Shown: positions 17,241 to 25,434 of the stretch, piece by piece
Position numbering within the stretch: the first letter of the stretch is position 1
Layout of the letters: each line of letters opens with the position of its first letter
Source: Schaalia sp. ZJ405
GTDB taxonomy: Bacteria; Actinomycetota; Actinomycetes; Actinomycetales; Actinomycetaceae
Assembly: GCF_011038885.2 (NCBI RefSeq)
Contig: NZ_CP064952.1
Span: forward strand, 2,281,962-2,345,961
Length of the DNA: 64,000 nucleotides
Direction of reading: 5' to 3'
The notes under the pieces: model-generated
Told to the model about the DNA's origin: nothing
Seen by the model: only the letters and a program-made list of their open reading frames with translations
Database searches by the model: none
Made by a program: the position numbers and the translations under genes

Positions 17241-18272
17241 TCATGCCCCCAAAAGTAGCTCGAGAATGTAGATTTCCACACCCTCGTAGTCATCTTTCGC
17301 CACCAAATCATCGACGATCGACTGGTCGAACTTCTCAACCTTGTCTTCCATCAATTCGACGATCCGAAGCGAGTTTTCCAAGTGTTTGAAGCCAAATTCG
17401 TCAGCCGTGGACCGCATGGCTTTGACATCGAGACCGATGTACTCACCCGCCGATCCATAATTGTTATCAATAAGCAACTTAATCTGGTTGAAAGTTGAGC
17501 GCAGGGACTCCGAACCAAAGATCTTGTCCTGATCAAACTTCATGCCGTTTTGATCGTTGAGGTGAACGGAGAAGAGTTTGTTCGCGGCGATCGCGAAAGC
17601 CATGTCGGCCGTGGGGTCCAGTCCGGCGAGCACCGAGTGTGCCGATTCGATGAGAACACCGCAGCGCGAAGGGTCATCCGTGAGGCCTCCGAGGGCTAGC
17701 GCGTGTCCCGCGGTTCCCGCGTAGGAGCGATCAATCGGCTCATTTGGCTTCGGCTCAATCGCAATGCGCACCTTGTCGTCGTAGCCAAGCATGTAGTTCA
17801 GCGACTCTTTGAGCTGATTGATCATGTCAACAGGATTCTTCGACTCCTGACACAGGGTTCCCTCACGGGCAAGCCACAGCACAATGAGGTCCGCACCCAG
17901 AATGTTCGCAATGTCGATGGTGCGCTCCGACCTCCACAGGGCACGCTCCCAATTCTCACGCTTAGGCGCGGTGTAGGCGCCGTCCTTGAACGCGGGATCG
18001 AACCACAGACGCGGTGCGACGAATTCACATCCAACGCCCAGGGAGTCGAGGAACTCTCGAAGCTCGTGCGCCTCGTCCCTGATCTGGTCAATGGACTTCG
18101 ACTGGATATCCGGCACAGCATCGTCATCATGGAACTGGATCGCCGAGAACCCCATCTGGGCAAAACGCTCAATTTTTTCCTTCATTGTCAGACTGCGGCG
18201 GGTCTGTGGCCCATAGACGTCAGTTCCTTCAGCAACATTCCACGGACCAACGGTGTACCTGAACCTGCTCAT
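17241..18272 (-). CDS. Xylose-isomerase-like TIM-barrel sugar isomerase
   Basis: A 343-residue AP-endonuclease-2/xylose isomerase superfamily protein. Segments typical of xylose isomerase are present: FSAIQFHDDDAVP, ALWRSERTIDIANILGADLIVLWLAREG and AIEPKPNEP. Likely metal ligands are the glutamate in EPKPNEP, the glutamate in VLIESAHS and His/Asp in SVHLNDQN. It is shorter than and clearly different from the class II XylA at 44732-46084. The start at 18272 has GGAGGAG upstream; an earlier in-frame start would overlap the divergent promoter. It is the first gene of the ChvE/MmsAB operon, so it probably isomerises the imported sugar. Confidence 0.75.
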   Translation of the reverse strand: MSRFRYTVGPWNVAEGTDVYGPQTRRSLTMKEKIERFAQMGFSAIQFHDDDAVPDIQSKSIDQIRDEAHELREFLDSLGVGCEFVAPRLWFDPAFKDGAYTAPKRENWERALWRSERTIDIANILGADLIVLWLAREGTLCQESKNPVDMINQLKESLNYMLGYDDKVRIAIEPKPNEPIDRSYAGTAGHALALGGLTDDPSRCGVLIESAHSVLAGLDPTADMAFAIAANKLFSVHLNDQNGMKFDQDKIFGSESLRSTFNQIKLLIDNNYGSAGEYIGLDVKAMRSTADEFGFKHLENSLRIVELMEDKVEKFDQSIVDDLVAKDDYEGVEIYILELLLGA

Positions 18273-18377
18273 CTGATAACTCTCCTCCACATTCTCACAA
18301 GGGCAGAACGCGCCCTTGCGTTCCTGCGACTGCGCAACAGCGTCGTCGCGGCTTGTCTCACCCGAACACCGATTAAT

Positions 18378-18419
18378 GTTCGATGATGAAACTATTAACT
18401 GATGAACGACTCCTGTCAA
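18378..18419 (-). promoter_or_regulatory. Promoter and candidate ROK operator of the isomerase/chvE operon
   Basis: On the minus strand TTGACA (18414-18419) and TAATAG (18392-18397) are separated by 16 bases. An interrupted dyad GTTC...GAAC (18378-18407) with two GATGAA direct units covers the -10 region. The divergent ROK regulator gene starts at about 18465, so this is the likely site where it represses. Confidence 0.55.
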
Positions 18420-18464
18420 GCCTTTACGTCACTTTGCTCCACAGACTGCGCTACTCTCACCTAC

Positions 18465-19742
18465 ATGGCCGGCTCGCAACAGACTCTCCCCGCTCACGGA
18501 GTTCCCCTGACTCTGTCAACCCCCCTCGTCGGCGCAGCCCCCACCGTCCCCGCAAGCCAGGCGAGTGTTCGCCAGCAGAATCTCTCCCTCATTTCTTGCC
18601 TCATTTTCGGCTCACCAACCTCGCTGACACGCGCCGCCCTCGCAACGCGCACAGGTCTTGGGCGCGCAACGGTCTCCCGCCTGATCAACGAACTCATTGG
18701 AGCGGGAATCGTCCATGAAAAGAAGCCCGAAGAGTCTCTTTCACGAGGACGACCGGGGACTCCCCTTGCGCCGGCATCTCGCACCGTCGCCGGCATCGGC
18801 CTCGAGGCAAACGTTGATTTCGTTGCGGGGCGCGCCATCGATTTGGCCGGGACAACTCTCGCGGAATTTCGGCTCTCCGGCCTCGACCTGTTGGATTCTC
18901 CCGAAACAATGCTCACTCTCCTCGGCGATTCCGCGGCATCCATGATCTCAAGCCTTGCCGCAACCGGAGTTCGCTTCGCCGGGGCCTCCCTGGGGGTCCC
19001 CGGCCTCGTCAATACGGAGAATCACAGCCTCCTTGTGGCCCCCAATCTCGGATGGTCCGAATTTGCCCCTCTCGCCATGCTCGGAGAGCGCTGGAATTCC
19101 CTCGGCATCGATACGCAGATTCACAACGATGCCGATCTTCAGAGTCTGGCTGCGGCATTTACTCGACCGGGGTGTTCGCGCACTGATGCGACATTCCTCT
19201 ACATCGCGGGCGATGTCGGAATCGGCGGATCGATCCTCACGGGTGGTGCACTCACCCGCGGGTCCCACGGATGGGCCGGAGAAATCGGCCACCTGACCGT
19301 CGACCCCGTCGGACCCCAATGCTCCTGCGGCTCCGTGGGATGTCTCGAGGCTTTCGCCGGTCAGGCCTCGATCTTGAAAGCAGCGGGTCTCTCACGTGAA
19401 AGCTCCGTGCACGACCTCATTCAGCTGCTCAGAGAGGGCGACGAGGCCGCGGCGACCGCCGTCGAAAAAGCCGGATGGGCGCTCGGCGTGGCGCTGTCGG
19501 ATGTCATCAATGTTGTCGACATCTCCCGGGTGGTTTTCGGAACCTCCCTCGGGTCACTACTTCCCTGGCTTCGCCCGCACATCGAGTCGGGTCTGACGCT
19601 GCGGGTGATCGGCGCGAAGCATCGTGGGATCGAGCTGGTTCAAGGCCCGATGATTGCGCTTCCCGCATGTACGGGCGGCGCCTTCAACGCCCTCCATCCG
19701 CTGATCGCCGACCCGTCCTCGTGGATCGACCTGACATCTTGA
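18465..19742 (+). CDS. ROK-family transcriptional regulator
   Basis: A 425-residue repressor with an N-terminal winged helix (SLTRAALATRTGLGRATVSRLINEL, residues about 50-75 in two runs) and a C-terminal ROK sugar-binding domain. The zinc motif CSCGSVGCLEAF follows the EIGH motif, both conserved. The nearest in-frame ATG is 18465, with no clear ribosome-binding site, so the transcript may be leaderless. It is divergent from the isomerase-ChvE-MmsAB operon and about 75 bp upstream of the PfkB kinase gene. It may control either or both units; this is inference. Confidence 0.85.
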   Translation: MAGSQQTLPAHGVPLTLSTPLVGAAPTVPASQASVRQQNLSLISCLIFGSPTSLTRAALATRTGLGRATVSRLINELIGAGIVHEKKPEESLSRGRPGTPLAPASRTVAGIGLEANVDFVAGRAIDLAGTTLAEFRLSGLDLLDSPETMLTLLGDSAASMISSLAATGVRFAGASLGVPGLVNTENHSLLVAPNLGWSEFAPLAMLGERWNSLGIDTQIHNDADLQSLAAAFTRPGCSRTDATFLYIAGDVGIGGSILTGGALTRGSHGWAGEIGHLTVDPVGPQCSCGSVGCLEAFAGQASILKAAGLSRESSVHDLIQLLREGDEAAATAVEKAGWALGVALSDVINVVDISRVVFGTSLGSLLPWLRPHIESGLTLRVIGAKHRGIELVQGPMIALPACTGGAFNALHPLIADPSSWIDLTS

Positions 19743-19817
19743 AATCTCGTCAACTTTGCGTATTATGTTTTGTCGTCGATCATAAATACGAAGTTGTATG
19801 TGAAACGAGGGTCCACC

Positions 19818-20876
19818 GTGGTAGCAGTACACGTTATCGGCCATGTCTGCGTCGATCTCACACCTCACCTGCACTCAGAACGCCTCGGAGTTCCCGGCGA
19901 ACTCACCGAGGTCGGCCCCATCGAAATCCGCACCGGCGGAACTCTGTCGAACTGTGCTCGCGCACTCAAACACCTCGACACCGAGGTTTTCCTCTCCGGA
20001 ATGGTTGGCAACGACGACCTCGGCACCATCTGCCGAAGAAAACTTGAGGATGAGCACCCCGGCCACGTTGAACTCACCGCTCATCCCAAAGCTGCCACGT
20101 CCTACTCCGTTGTCATCCGTCCGCCACAGACCGACCGTTCCTTCCTTCATCACACCGGTGCCAACGATTTCTTCACCGGCGAATGCACCCTCCACTCGAA
20201 CACGATCTGCCACTTCGGATACCCCACACTCTGCCCCGGAATGTGCGCCGACAACGGCCGCCCCGTCGCCGACCTCTTCGACCGCGCCCACGCTCTAGGT
20301 AATGCGACCAGTCTTGACTTGGCCTACCTGGCAGATAACTCGCCCCTGAAACAGCTTGACTGGAATGCACTCTTTGCGCAGGTTCTTCCGGTCACGGACG
20401 TATTCTGCCCATCCTGGGATGACATTGCCTCGTGCCTGCCCGGTATCAGCGCCGACTTTGACACGGAACTCATTGAGAAGCAGACCCGCACTTTCCTTGA
20501 CCAGGGTGCCGGCCTCGTCCTCGTTACTGTGGGAAAACACGGTGCGTACCTGGCAACGAATGACGCTGACCGACTGGCACCCCTGGCCACGCTCACGGGA
20601 ATCAACGCGAAGCAGTGGGCGAACCAGTCGATCTGGGACCCAGCTGTGCCCGTGGAGAAAGAAGCCGACGGACCGCTGGACACGAACGGAGCCGGGGACA
20701 CATTCAAGGCATCCTTCCTCCACGCGTTGACTCGTCGGGCAACGCCGCAGGCCGCAATCCGTTTCGCCTCGGAATCAGTCGCGCGCAAACTCCTGAGCCG
20801 ACCCCTCGAGGCATTCGCCGACGTCGACAATGGCGACGCCTGGGATGCCGACGCACCCCTCGCCCAGGAGCACTAA
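19818..20876 (+). CDS. PfkB-family carbohydrate kinase
   Basis: A 352-residue kinase of the ribokinase superfamily. The N-terminal strand VVAVHVIGHVCVDLTPHL and the glycine pair in EIRTGGTLSNCARALKHLD form the substrate lid; the C-terminal LDTNGAGDTFKASFLHAL holds the catalytic aspartate. The GTG at 19818 is chosen because ACGAGGG lies six bases upstream. The substrate cannot be read from sequence. The stop is followed after 2 bp by mtlD, suggesting that the pair acts in one pathway, for example phosphorylation of a polyol or ketose. Confidence 0.8.
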   Translation: MVAVHVIGHVCVDLTPHLHSERLGVPGELTEVGPIEIRTGGTLSNCARALKHLDTEVFLSGMVGNDDLGTICRRKLEDEHPGHVELTAHPKAATSYSVVIRPPQTDRSFLHHTGANDFFTGECTLHSNTICHFGYPTLCPGMCADNGRPVADLFDRAHALGNATSLDLAYLADNSPLKQLDWNALFAQVLPVTDVFCPSWDDIASCLPGISADFDTELIEKQTRTFLDQGAGLVLVTVGKHGAYLATNDADRLAPLATLTGINAKQWANQSIWDPAVPVEKEADGPLDTNGAGDTFKASFLHALTRRATPQAAIRFASESVARKLLSRPLEAFADVDNGDAWDADAPLAQEH

Positions 20877-20878
20877 TC

Positions 20879-22099
20879 GTGCCTCAGCTTGTTGCTTTCG
20901 GCGCCGGAAACGTTGGACGCGGGTTCATCGGCCAGATTTTCTCCGACTCGGGGTGGGACGTCACCTTCCTCGATGTTGCTCCGCAGGTGGTGGATGCGCT
21001 GCACACGGACGGTTCGTATATTCACGAAACCGTGTCCACCAACGGAACCGTTCCACGCACCATCACACGTGTCGATGCCGCGTATTCTTCCGACCAGGAC
21101 GCCGTTGATGCCCTGATAACACGCGCTGACCTAGTGACAACATCGGTGGGGGCACGGGTACTGCCGCTGATCGCCCCGGCGCTGGCTCACGGCCTTGCCT
21201 CCAGATGGGAAGCGGGTCACGGCCCCCTCGATATTCTTCTCTGCGAGAACATTCACGGGGCCTCACGGGTGGTCCGCGACCTGCTGCTTGAGCATATTCC
21301 CACCGAATATCGTGACCACCTGCTCACCCACTGCGGACTGGCAGAAACGTCGATCGGGAGGATGATCCCCGCCGTTCCCCCCGAGCTTCAGCGCACGCCA
21401 ACCCTGGTTCGTGCCGAGCCGTATTGCCAGCTTCCCTACGATGCGACGGCGTTGAAGGCCCCGCGTCCCACAGTTCGCGGCCTCGTTGGAATTGATGACG
21501 TCGCTTTCGATTTCTACGCTGATCGCAAGCTATTCGTTCACAACATGGGCCACTGCTTGTGTGCCTATGTGGGAGAAATCTACGGTCATGAGTTCATCTG
21601 GCAAGCCACCGCGGATCCGCGGATTCACAGTCTTGTGCGTTCGGCGATGAATCAGTCCGCACTGGCTCTGGCCAGGCATTACGGAGCGGACTATTCGGCC
21701 CTGACCGAGCATATCGACGATCTCTTAGCTCGTTTTGCCAACCGGGCTTTGGGTGATCCGTGCGAGCGCGTCGGCCGTGACCCCGAACGCAAATTGGGTT
21801 CCCATGACCGCCTCGTCGGGGCATATCGCCTGGCGCAGTCTCAGGGGGTTGCGCGCAGCTACCTCTCCCTTGCTCTTGCGGTTGGCATCGCCCGACTCTC
21901 CCAAGAGCCGGGATGGGATCTGCCGCGTGCACGTTCTTTTGTTGAGTCCGCCCTCTGGTCCTCCGAATCGTCTAATTCAGGGGACGAGGACGAGCGCGCG
22001 CTCATGAACGCTCAGATTGATCAGGCCGCTGCTGGTTTCGACTGGGCTGAACAGATGCGCCTACTGAACGAATACATTGTGAAGAAGGGTTTGATCTAG
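20879..22099 (+). CDS. mtlD: Mannitol-1-phosphate 5-dehydrogenase
   Basis: A 406-residue member of the long-chain polyol dehydrogenase family, which oxidises mannitol 1-phosphate to fructose 6-phosphate with NAD. The N-terminal dinucleotide-binding motif FGAGNVGRGFIGQIFSDSGW and following VTFLDV match MtlD closely, as does ERVGRDPERKLGSHDRL near the C-terminus. It starts at a GTG with AGGAG upstream, two bases after the kinase gene. No mannitol PTS genes are nearby, which is unusual. One exact ACGAGGACGAG copy encodes DEDE at its C-terminal part (21984-21994). Confidence 0.85.
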   Translation: MPQLVAFGAGNVGRGFIGQIFSDSGWDVTFLDVAPQVVDALHTDGSYIHETVSTNGTVPRTITRVDAAYSSDQDAVDALITRADLVTTSVGARVLPLIAPALAHGLASRWEAGHGPLDILLCENIHGASRVVRDLLLEHIPTEYRDHLLTHCGLAETSIGRMIPAVPPELQRTPTLVRAEPYCQLPYDATALKAPRPTVRGLVGIDDVAFDFYADRKLFVHNMGHCLCAYVGEIYGHEFIWQATADPRIHSLVRSAMNQSALALARHYGADYSALTEHIDDLLARFANRALGDPCERVGRDPERKLGSHDRLVGAYRLAQSQGVARSYLSLALAVGIARLSQEPGWDLPRARSFVESALWSSESSNSGDEDERALMNAQIDQAAAGFDWAEQMRLLNEYIVKKGLI

Positions 22100-22177
22100 G
22101 GTGCACACGCTCAATAGAGAACCGTGTGAGGCGCAGAATTTCAGCGAAAATACTTGGCTGATTGCTCGTTCACAGCG

Positions 22178-22227
22178 AACTTCCCACTCAGCTTCCCACT
22201 GAACTTCCCACTGTGGGATGTTGAGTG
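22178..22227. repeat. 50-bp direct repeat, left copy (TTCCCACT iterons)
   Basis: An exact 50-bp copy of the sequence at 23738-23787. It contains three TTCCCACT units and a short palindrome TCCCACTGTGGGA. It lies at the promoter and start of the AlbA_2-type gene, so it is a likely operator. Confidence 0.95.
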
Positions 22228-23699
22228 TTATGTTAGGTGTTATGTTGGAGAGCAGCGCCCAGGAAACGATTGATCGTCTGCGCATCATCGGGACAGACAC
22301 GCAGCGGATCGAGGTCAAGAAAGGTGTTGGGAAAGAAATCCTTCCAACACTCAGCGCCTTCTCTAATTCCGGTGGAGGCACACTGATCATCGGCGTATCG
22401 GAACGCGACGGCTTTACCGCAGATCGCACCGCCAACGTTCACCAGCTCCAGGACCAGCTACTGTCCAGGTGCGATCAGATGTCTCCGGTTGTTAGACCGA
22501 ATATCCGCATCGAAGATGTGGATGACATCCCGATTCTTGTCGCCGAAATTCCCGAAATTCCTCCCTACGACAAACCCTGCTACATCCGCGAGCGCGGACG
22601 CTACGCCGGCTCGTACAGACGTGGGGGCGACGGCGATATTCGCTTGGAAACCTACGAAGTTGACCGCCTCATTGAGGAGCAGCATCAACCCCGATGGGAC
22701 GAGGACGGCGTTGCCGAGGCAACAATCGATGACCTCAACCCTGAAATCCTTCAGCCCTTTCTTGAGTCTGAAAAGCGAGCTCGTCCTCGTTCCTTCTCCA
22801 ACGGAACTCAACAGGCTTACAAGCACCTCCGGCTCCTCAAGAACGATCAGGTGACCCTCGCGGCACTCCTGGCTATGGGTGAATATCCGCAAGAATTCTT
22901 CCCCAGACTCACCGTGACCTTCGCCCTCTTCCCTGGAACATCAAAAGGCGAGATCACCACCGGCACACGGCTCCTCCATTCGGAGACTTTAACGGGACCG
23001 ATACCGGAACTCGTTGAAAGATCGGTTGAGCTGGTAAAGAACAATATGCGCACGGGCGCAATCATCGGAGATACCTTCCGCACTGAGCTTCCGGACTATC
23101 CGCTCGTTGCCGTTCGCGAGGCCGTCGTCAACGCGCTCATGCACCGCGACTACTCCCCGCTTGCACGAGGAACTCAGGTGCAGATCAATATGTTCGTTGA
23201 TCGTCTTGAGATTACGAACCCCGGAGGCCTCTACGGTGCTGTGACCCTGTCAAACCTGGGTACTGCGGGCCTGAGTTCCACGCGCAACCAGCGGTTAGCA
23301 ACTTTGCTCGAAACCGTTGCTCTTCCCAGTGGGGGCATCGTCGCTGAAAACCGCGGAACGGGGATCCAGGTCATCCAGTCCTCGCTTGCCGATGCCCTTT
23401 TACCCCCGGCGGAAATTCGGGGGGAGCTGACATACTTCACCATCGTGTTTCATCGCCGGCGAGTCGCACCGCAGGAACGGTACGAGACTGCGTACGACAA
23501 AGTCAACGCTTTCATTCACGAACATTCCAGTGCATCGACAACCGAACTCATCAAGGCAACCAGCCTGAGCCGAAGTGCGATCCAAAAGGCAATCAATCAA
23601 CTCATTGACGCCGGCGTCATCGAGGCCGTTGAACCGCCGAGGAGTCCCCGGCAGCGGTACCGCATCGTCGTGGGTTCGCACAGCTCGCGCCACTGCTAA
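22218..23699 (+). CDS. AlbA_2/HATPase_c_4 (Schlafen-AlbA type) putative DNA-binding regulator
   Basis: A protein of up to 493 residues with the domain order AlbA_2 (about residues 15-150; AFSNSGGGTLIIGVSE is the signature), a central region, HATPase_c_4 (VREAVVNALMHRDYS near 300, then LEITNPGGL and ENRGTGIQVI), and a C-terminal winged helix (TTELIKATSLSRSAIQKAIN). This family is annotated as putative transcriptional regulators or ATP-dependent helicase-like proteins and is frequent in accessory DNA. Three in-frame ATGs (22218, 22230, 22242) compete; the first lies inside the left 50-bp repeat. The gene is bracketed by the repeats and has no operon partner. The winged helix suggests it binds them. 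Confidence 0.8.
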   Translation: MLSVMLGVMLESSAQETIDRLRIIGTDTQRIEVKKGVGKEILPTLSAFSNSGGGTLIIGVSERDGFTADRTANVHQLQDQLLSRCDQMSPVVRPNIRIEDVDDIPILVAEIPEIPPYDKPCYIRERGRYAGSYRRGGDGDIRLETYEVDRLIEEQHQPRWDEDGVAEATIDDLNPEILQPFLESEKRARPRSFSNGTQQAYKHLRLLKNDQVTLAALLAMGEYPQEFFPRLTVTFALFPGTSKGEITTGTRLLHSETLTGPIPELVERSVELVKNNMRTGAIIGDTFRTELPDYPLVAVREAVVNALMHRDYSPLARGTQVQINMFVDRLEITNPGGLYGAVTLSNLGTAGLSSTRNQRLATLLETVALPSGGIVAENRGTGIQVIQSSLADALLPPAEIRGELTYFTIVFHRRRVAPQERYETAYDKVNAFIHEHSSASTTELIKATSLSRSAIQKAINQLIDAGVIEAVEPPRSPRQRYRIVVGSHSSRHC

Positions 23700-23737
23700 C
23701 ATCCGTTGATTCACGTCGATCCTCGTTTGAGGGAGCA

Positions 23738-23806
23738 AACTTCCCACTCAGCTTCCCACTGAACTTCCCACTGTGGGATGTTGAGTGGGAAGTAAGTGGG
23801 AAGCTC
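23738..23806. repeat. 50-bp direct repeat, right copy, extended to a long dyad
   Basis: Bases 23738-23787 repeat 22178-22227 exactly. On this side the repeat continues with two inverted units (AGTGGGAAG at about 23784 and 23795), so three TTCCCACT units face AGTGGGAA units across the central TCCCACTGTGGGA. The left copy lacks this extension. Confidence 0.92.
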
Positions 23807-23842
23807 CGCCTGCCAATCTATTGTGGAGGCTCAAACACCAGA

Positions 23843-24400
23843 TCACTCAAGGTTTCGATGCCGATCAACCAGGTCGGCGTGATCGAGTTGCTCGGCCTCT
23901 TCAATATCCAAAATGACGCAGTCAAACATCAACCAGACAGACTGCTCGAAGAGGGAACCCATCGGCTGGATGCTCTCAACCATGTCCCCGCTCGACAGGA
24001 AAGCGGCGGCGGGCACGGTCACGATGTGCTGGGCGCGCAGCGCGGTTTTGCCCTGCGGATTTGCAGTGACAACAGCGATCTGCGCTCCGATTTTCTCGGC
24101 GCGAGAAACGACATAGTCAATGTGCCCAATCTCCCCGGATCCACTGACCGCAATCAGCAGATCATCTGCGGTGAGGGAAGGGGTGGTGTCGTCCCAAATC
24201 CAGTGGGAGTCAATACCGGCATGGGCCAGCCGCATGGTGAAGGCACGAGCCGCTAGGCCCTCGCGCCCCACGCCGATGACGATGACCCGCCGAGCACCGA
24301 GGATTGCGCGTCGAAGATCAACGACCTCGCGAGAGGACACTCGCTGCATAACCTCCGACAGTTCGGAAACGATTGTTTGTGAGTTTTCTGCAAATGACAT
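23843..24400 (-). CDS. hxlB: 6-phospho-3-hexuloisomerase-like SIS-domain protein
   Basis: A 185-residue SIS-domain isomerase. VIVIGVGREGLAARAFTMRL is the N-terminal SIS signature, LLIAVSGSGEIGHIDYV carries the phosphate-binding SGSGE, and VTANPQGKTALRAQH follows. HxlB interconverts D-arabino-3-hexulose 6-phosphate and fructose 6-phosphate in the ribulose monophosphate pathway. No HxlA synthase is in the window. The start at 24400 has AAAGG seven bases upstream. It is the last gene of a CUT2 importer operon, 11 bp after a permease, so it probably acts on the phosphorylated imported sugar. Confidence 0.8.
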   Translation of the reverse strand: MSFAENSQTIVSELSEVMQRVSSREVVDLRRAILGARRVIVIGVGREGLAARAFTMRLAHAGIDSHWIWDDTTPSLTADDLLIAVSGSGEIGHIDYVVSRAEKIGAQIAVVTANPQGKTALRAQHIVTVPAAAFLSSGDMVESIQPMGSLFEQSVWLMFDCVILDIEEAEQLDHADLVDRHRNLE

Positions 24401-24411
24401 GTGGCGACCTT

Positions 24412-25425
24412 TCATTGATGTTGTGGGGTCTTACGGCGCACAATCATGCGCCCGGAACCCAGATAATAGTTGAGAACCATGACGATCAGGAGCATCGCAC
24501 CCCAGACGAATGTCTTTGCGAAAGGTGAATAGCCGAAGATCGAGAATGCGCTCTGAAGCGACTGAAGAACGATGACCGCCAGGAGTACGTTCCATGCCCG
24601 GCCTTTACCGCCGTCTGGGTCAAAGCCTGCAAGTACCGCAACGAGGATTGCTTGAAGCTGGTACGACTCACCGAATCCTTCGCGCGCAGCATTCTGTGAA
24701 GCGAGCATGAGAACCGCTGCGATGCCAGAAAGTAATCCAGACACCGTGTACACCCAGAACTTAACGACATCGGTCCTTACTCCGCTGAAACGAGCGGAGG
24801 TCACCGATTCGCCGACAAGGTAGATGCGTCGACCAAGTTTCCTCCGTCTCAAAACAAAGGCAACGAGGGCGAAGGCAATGACAAGAATGATGAAGGCAAC
24901 CGGGATTCCCGCGAGCGTCGCGGTGGACAGCGCGGACAGACTCGACGCTTGGACCGCAACGCTGTTTCCGTTCGTCACGGCTAAAGCGATGCCGCTAAAG
25001 AAGATCATCGTTGCGAGGGTGACCAGAATTGGTGGCACGGAAAACCATGCGACGAGCACTCCGTTAACGGCGCCACAGAGAACGCCAACGATGACAATCA
25101 CGATGATGCCGATTGCGGTCACCAGAACATCGTCACCGTCCGAGAGCGGAATAAGTGACCCTGACATCACGTATGCCCCTGCAATCGACGCAACCGCTGC
25201 GATCGAAACGATCGATAGATCAATCCCGCCCGAGAGCATGGCCAGAGACATTGCAAGCGAGAGGAGACCCAAGACGGACATCTGGATCGCCATCGATTGG
25301 AAATTGACGACCGAGAAGAATCGTCCACCGAGAACTGCACCCAGCACGACGTAGAGAAGAAAACCAGCGATGACAAGCATCAATGAGTCTCGGTGGCGTC
25401 GAATAAAACGAATATCCATTGTCAT
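24412..25425 (-). CDS. CUT2 sugar ABC transporter permease (RbsC type), second
   Basis: A 337-residue permease with about ten hydrophobic segments. The characteristic AMSLAMLSGGIDLSIVSIAAVAS is split over residues about 55-78; ARFSGVRTDVVKFWVYTVSGLL and AVLAGFDPDGGKGRAWNVLLAV are typical of RbsC-like proteins. It lies 9 bp after another permease gene and is thus one half of a heterodimeric channel. The operon as a whole resembles ribose and autoinducer-2 (Lsr) importers. Confidence 0.88.
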   Translation of the reverse strand: MTMDIRFIRRHRDSLMLVIAGFLLYVVLGAVLGGRFFSVVNFQSMAIQMSVLGLLSLAMSLAMLSGGIDLSIVSIAAVASIAGAYVMSGSLIPLSDGDDVLVTAIGIIVIVIVGVLCGAVNGVLVAWFSVPPILVTLATMIFFSGIALAVTNGNSVAVQASSLSALSTATLAGIPVAFIILVIAFALVAFVLRRRKLGRRIYLVGESVTSARFSGVRTDVVKFWVYTVSGLLSGIAAVLMLASQNAAREGFGESYQLQAILVAVLAGFDPDGGKGRAWNVLLAVIVLQSLQSAFSIFGYSPFAKTFVWGAMLLIVMVLNYYLGSGRMIVRRKTPQHQ

Positions 25426-25434
25426 TTTTCTTCC

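Noticed and set aside
22178..23806. CRISPR array or IS element
   Set aside because: There are only two copies of the 50-bp repeat with one gene between them, no spacers, no cas genes and no transposase.
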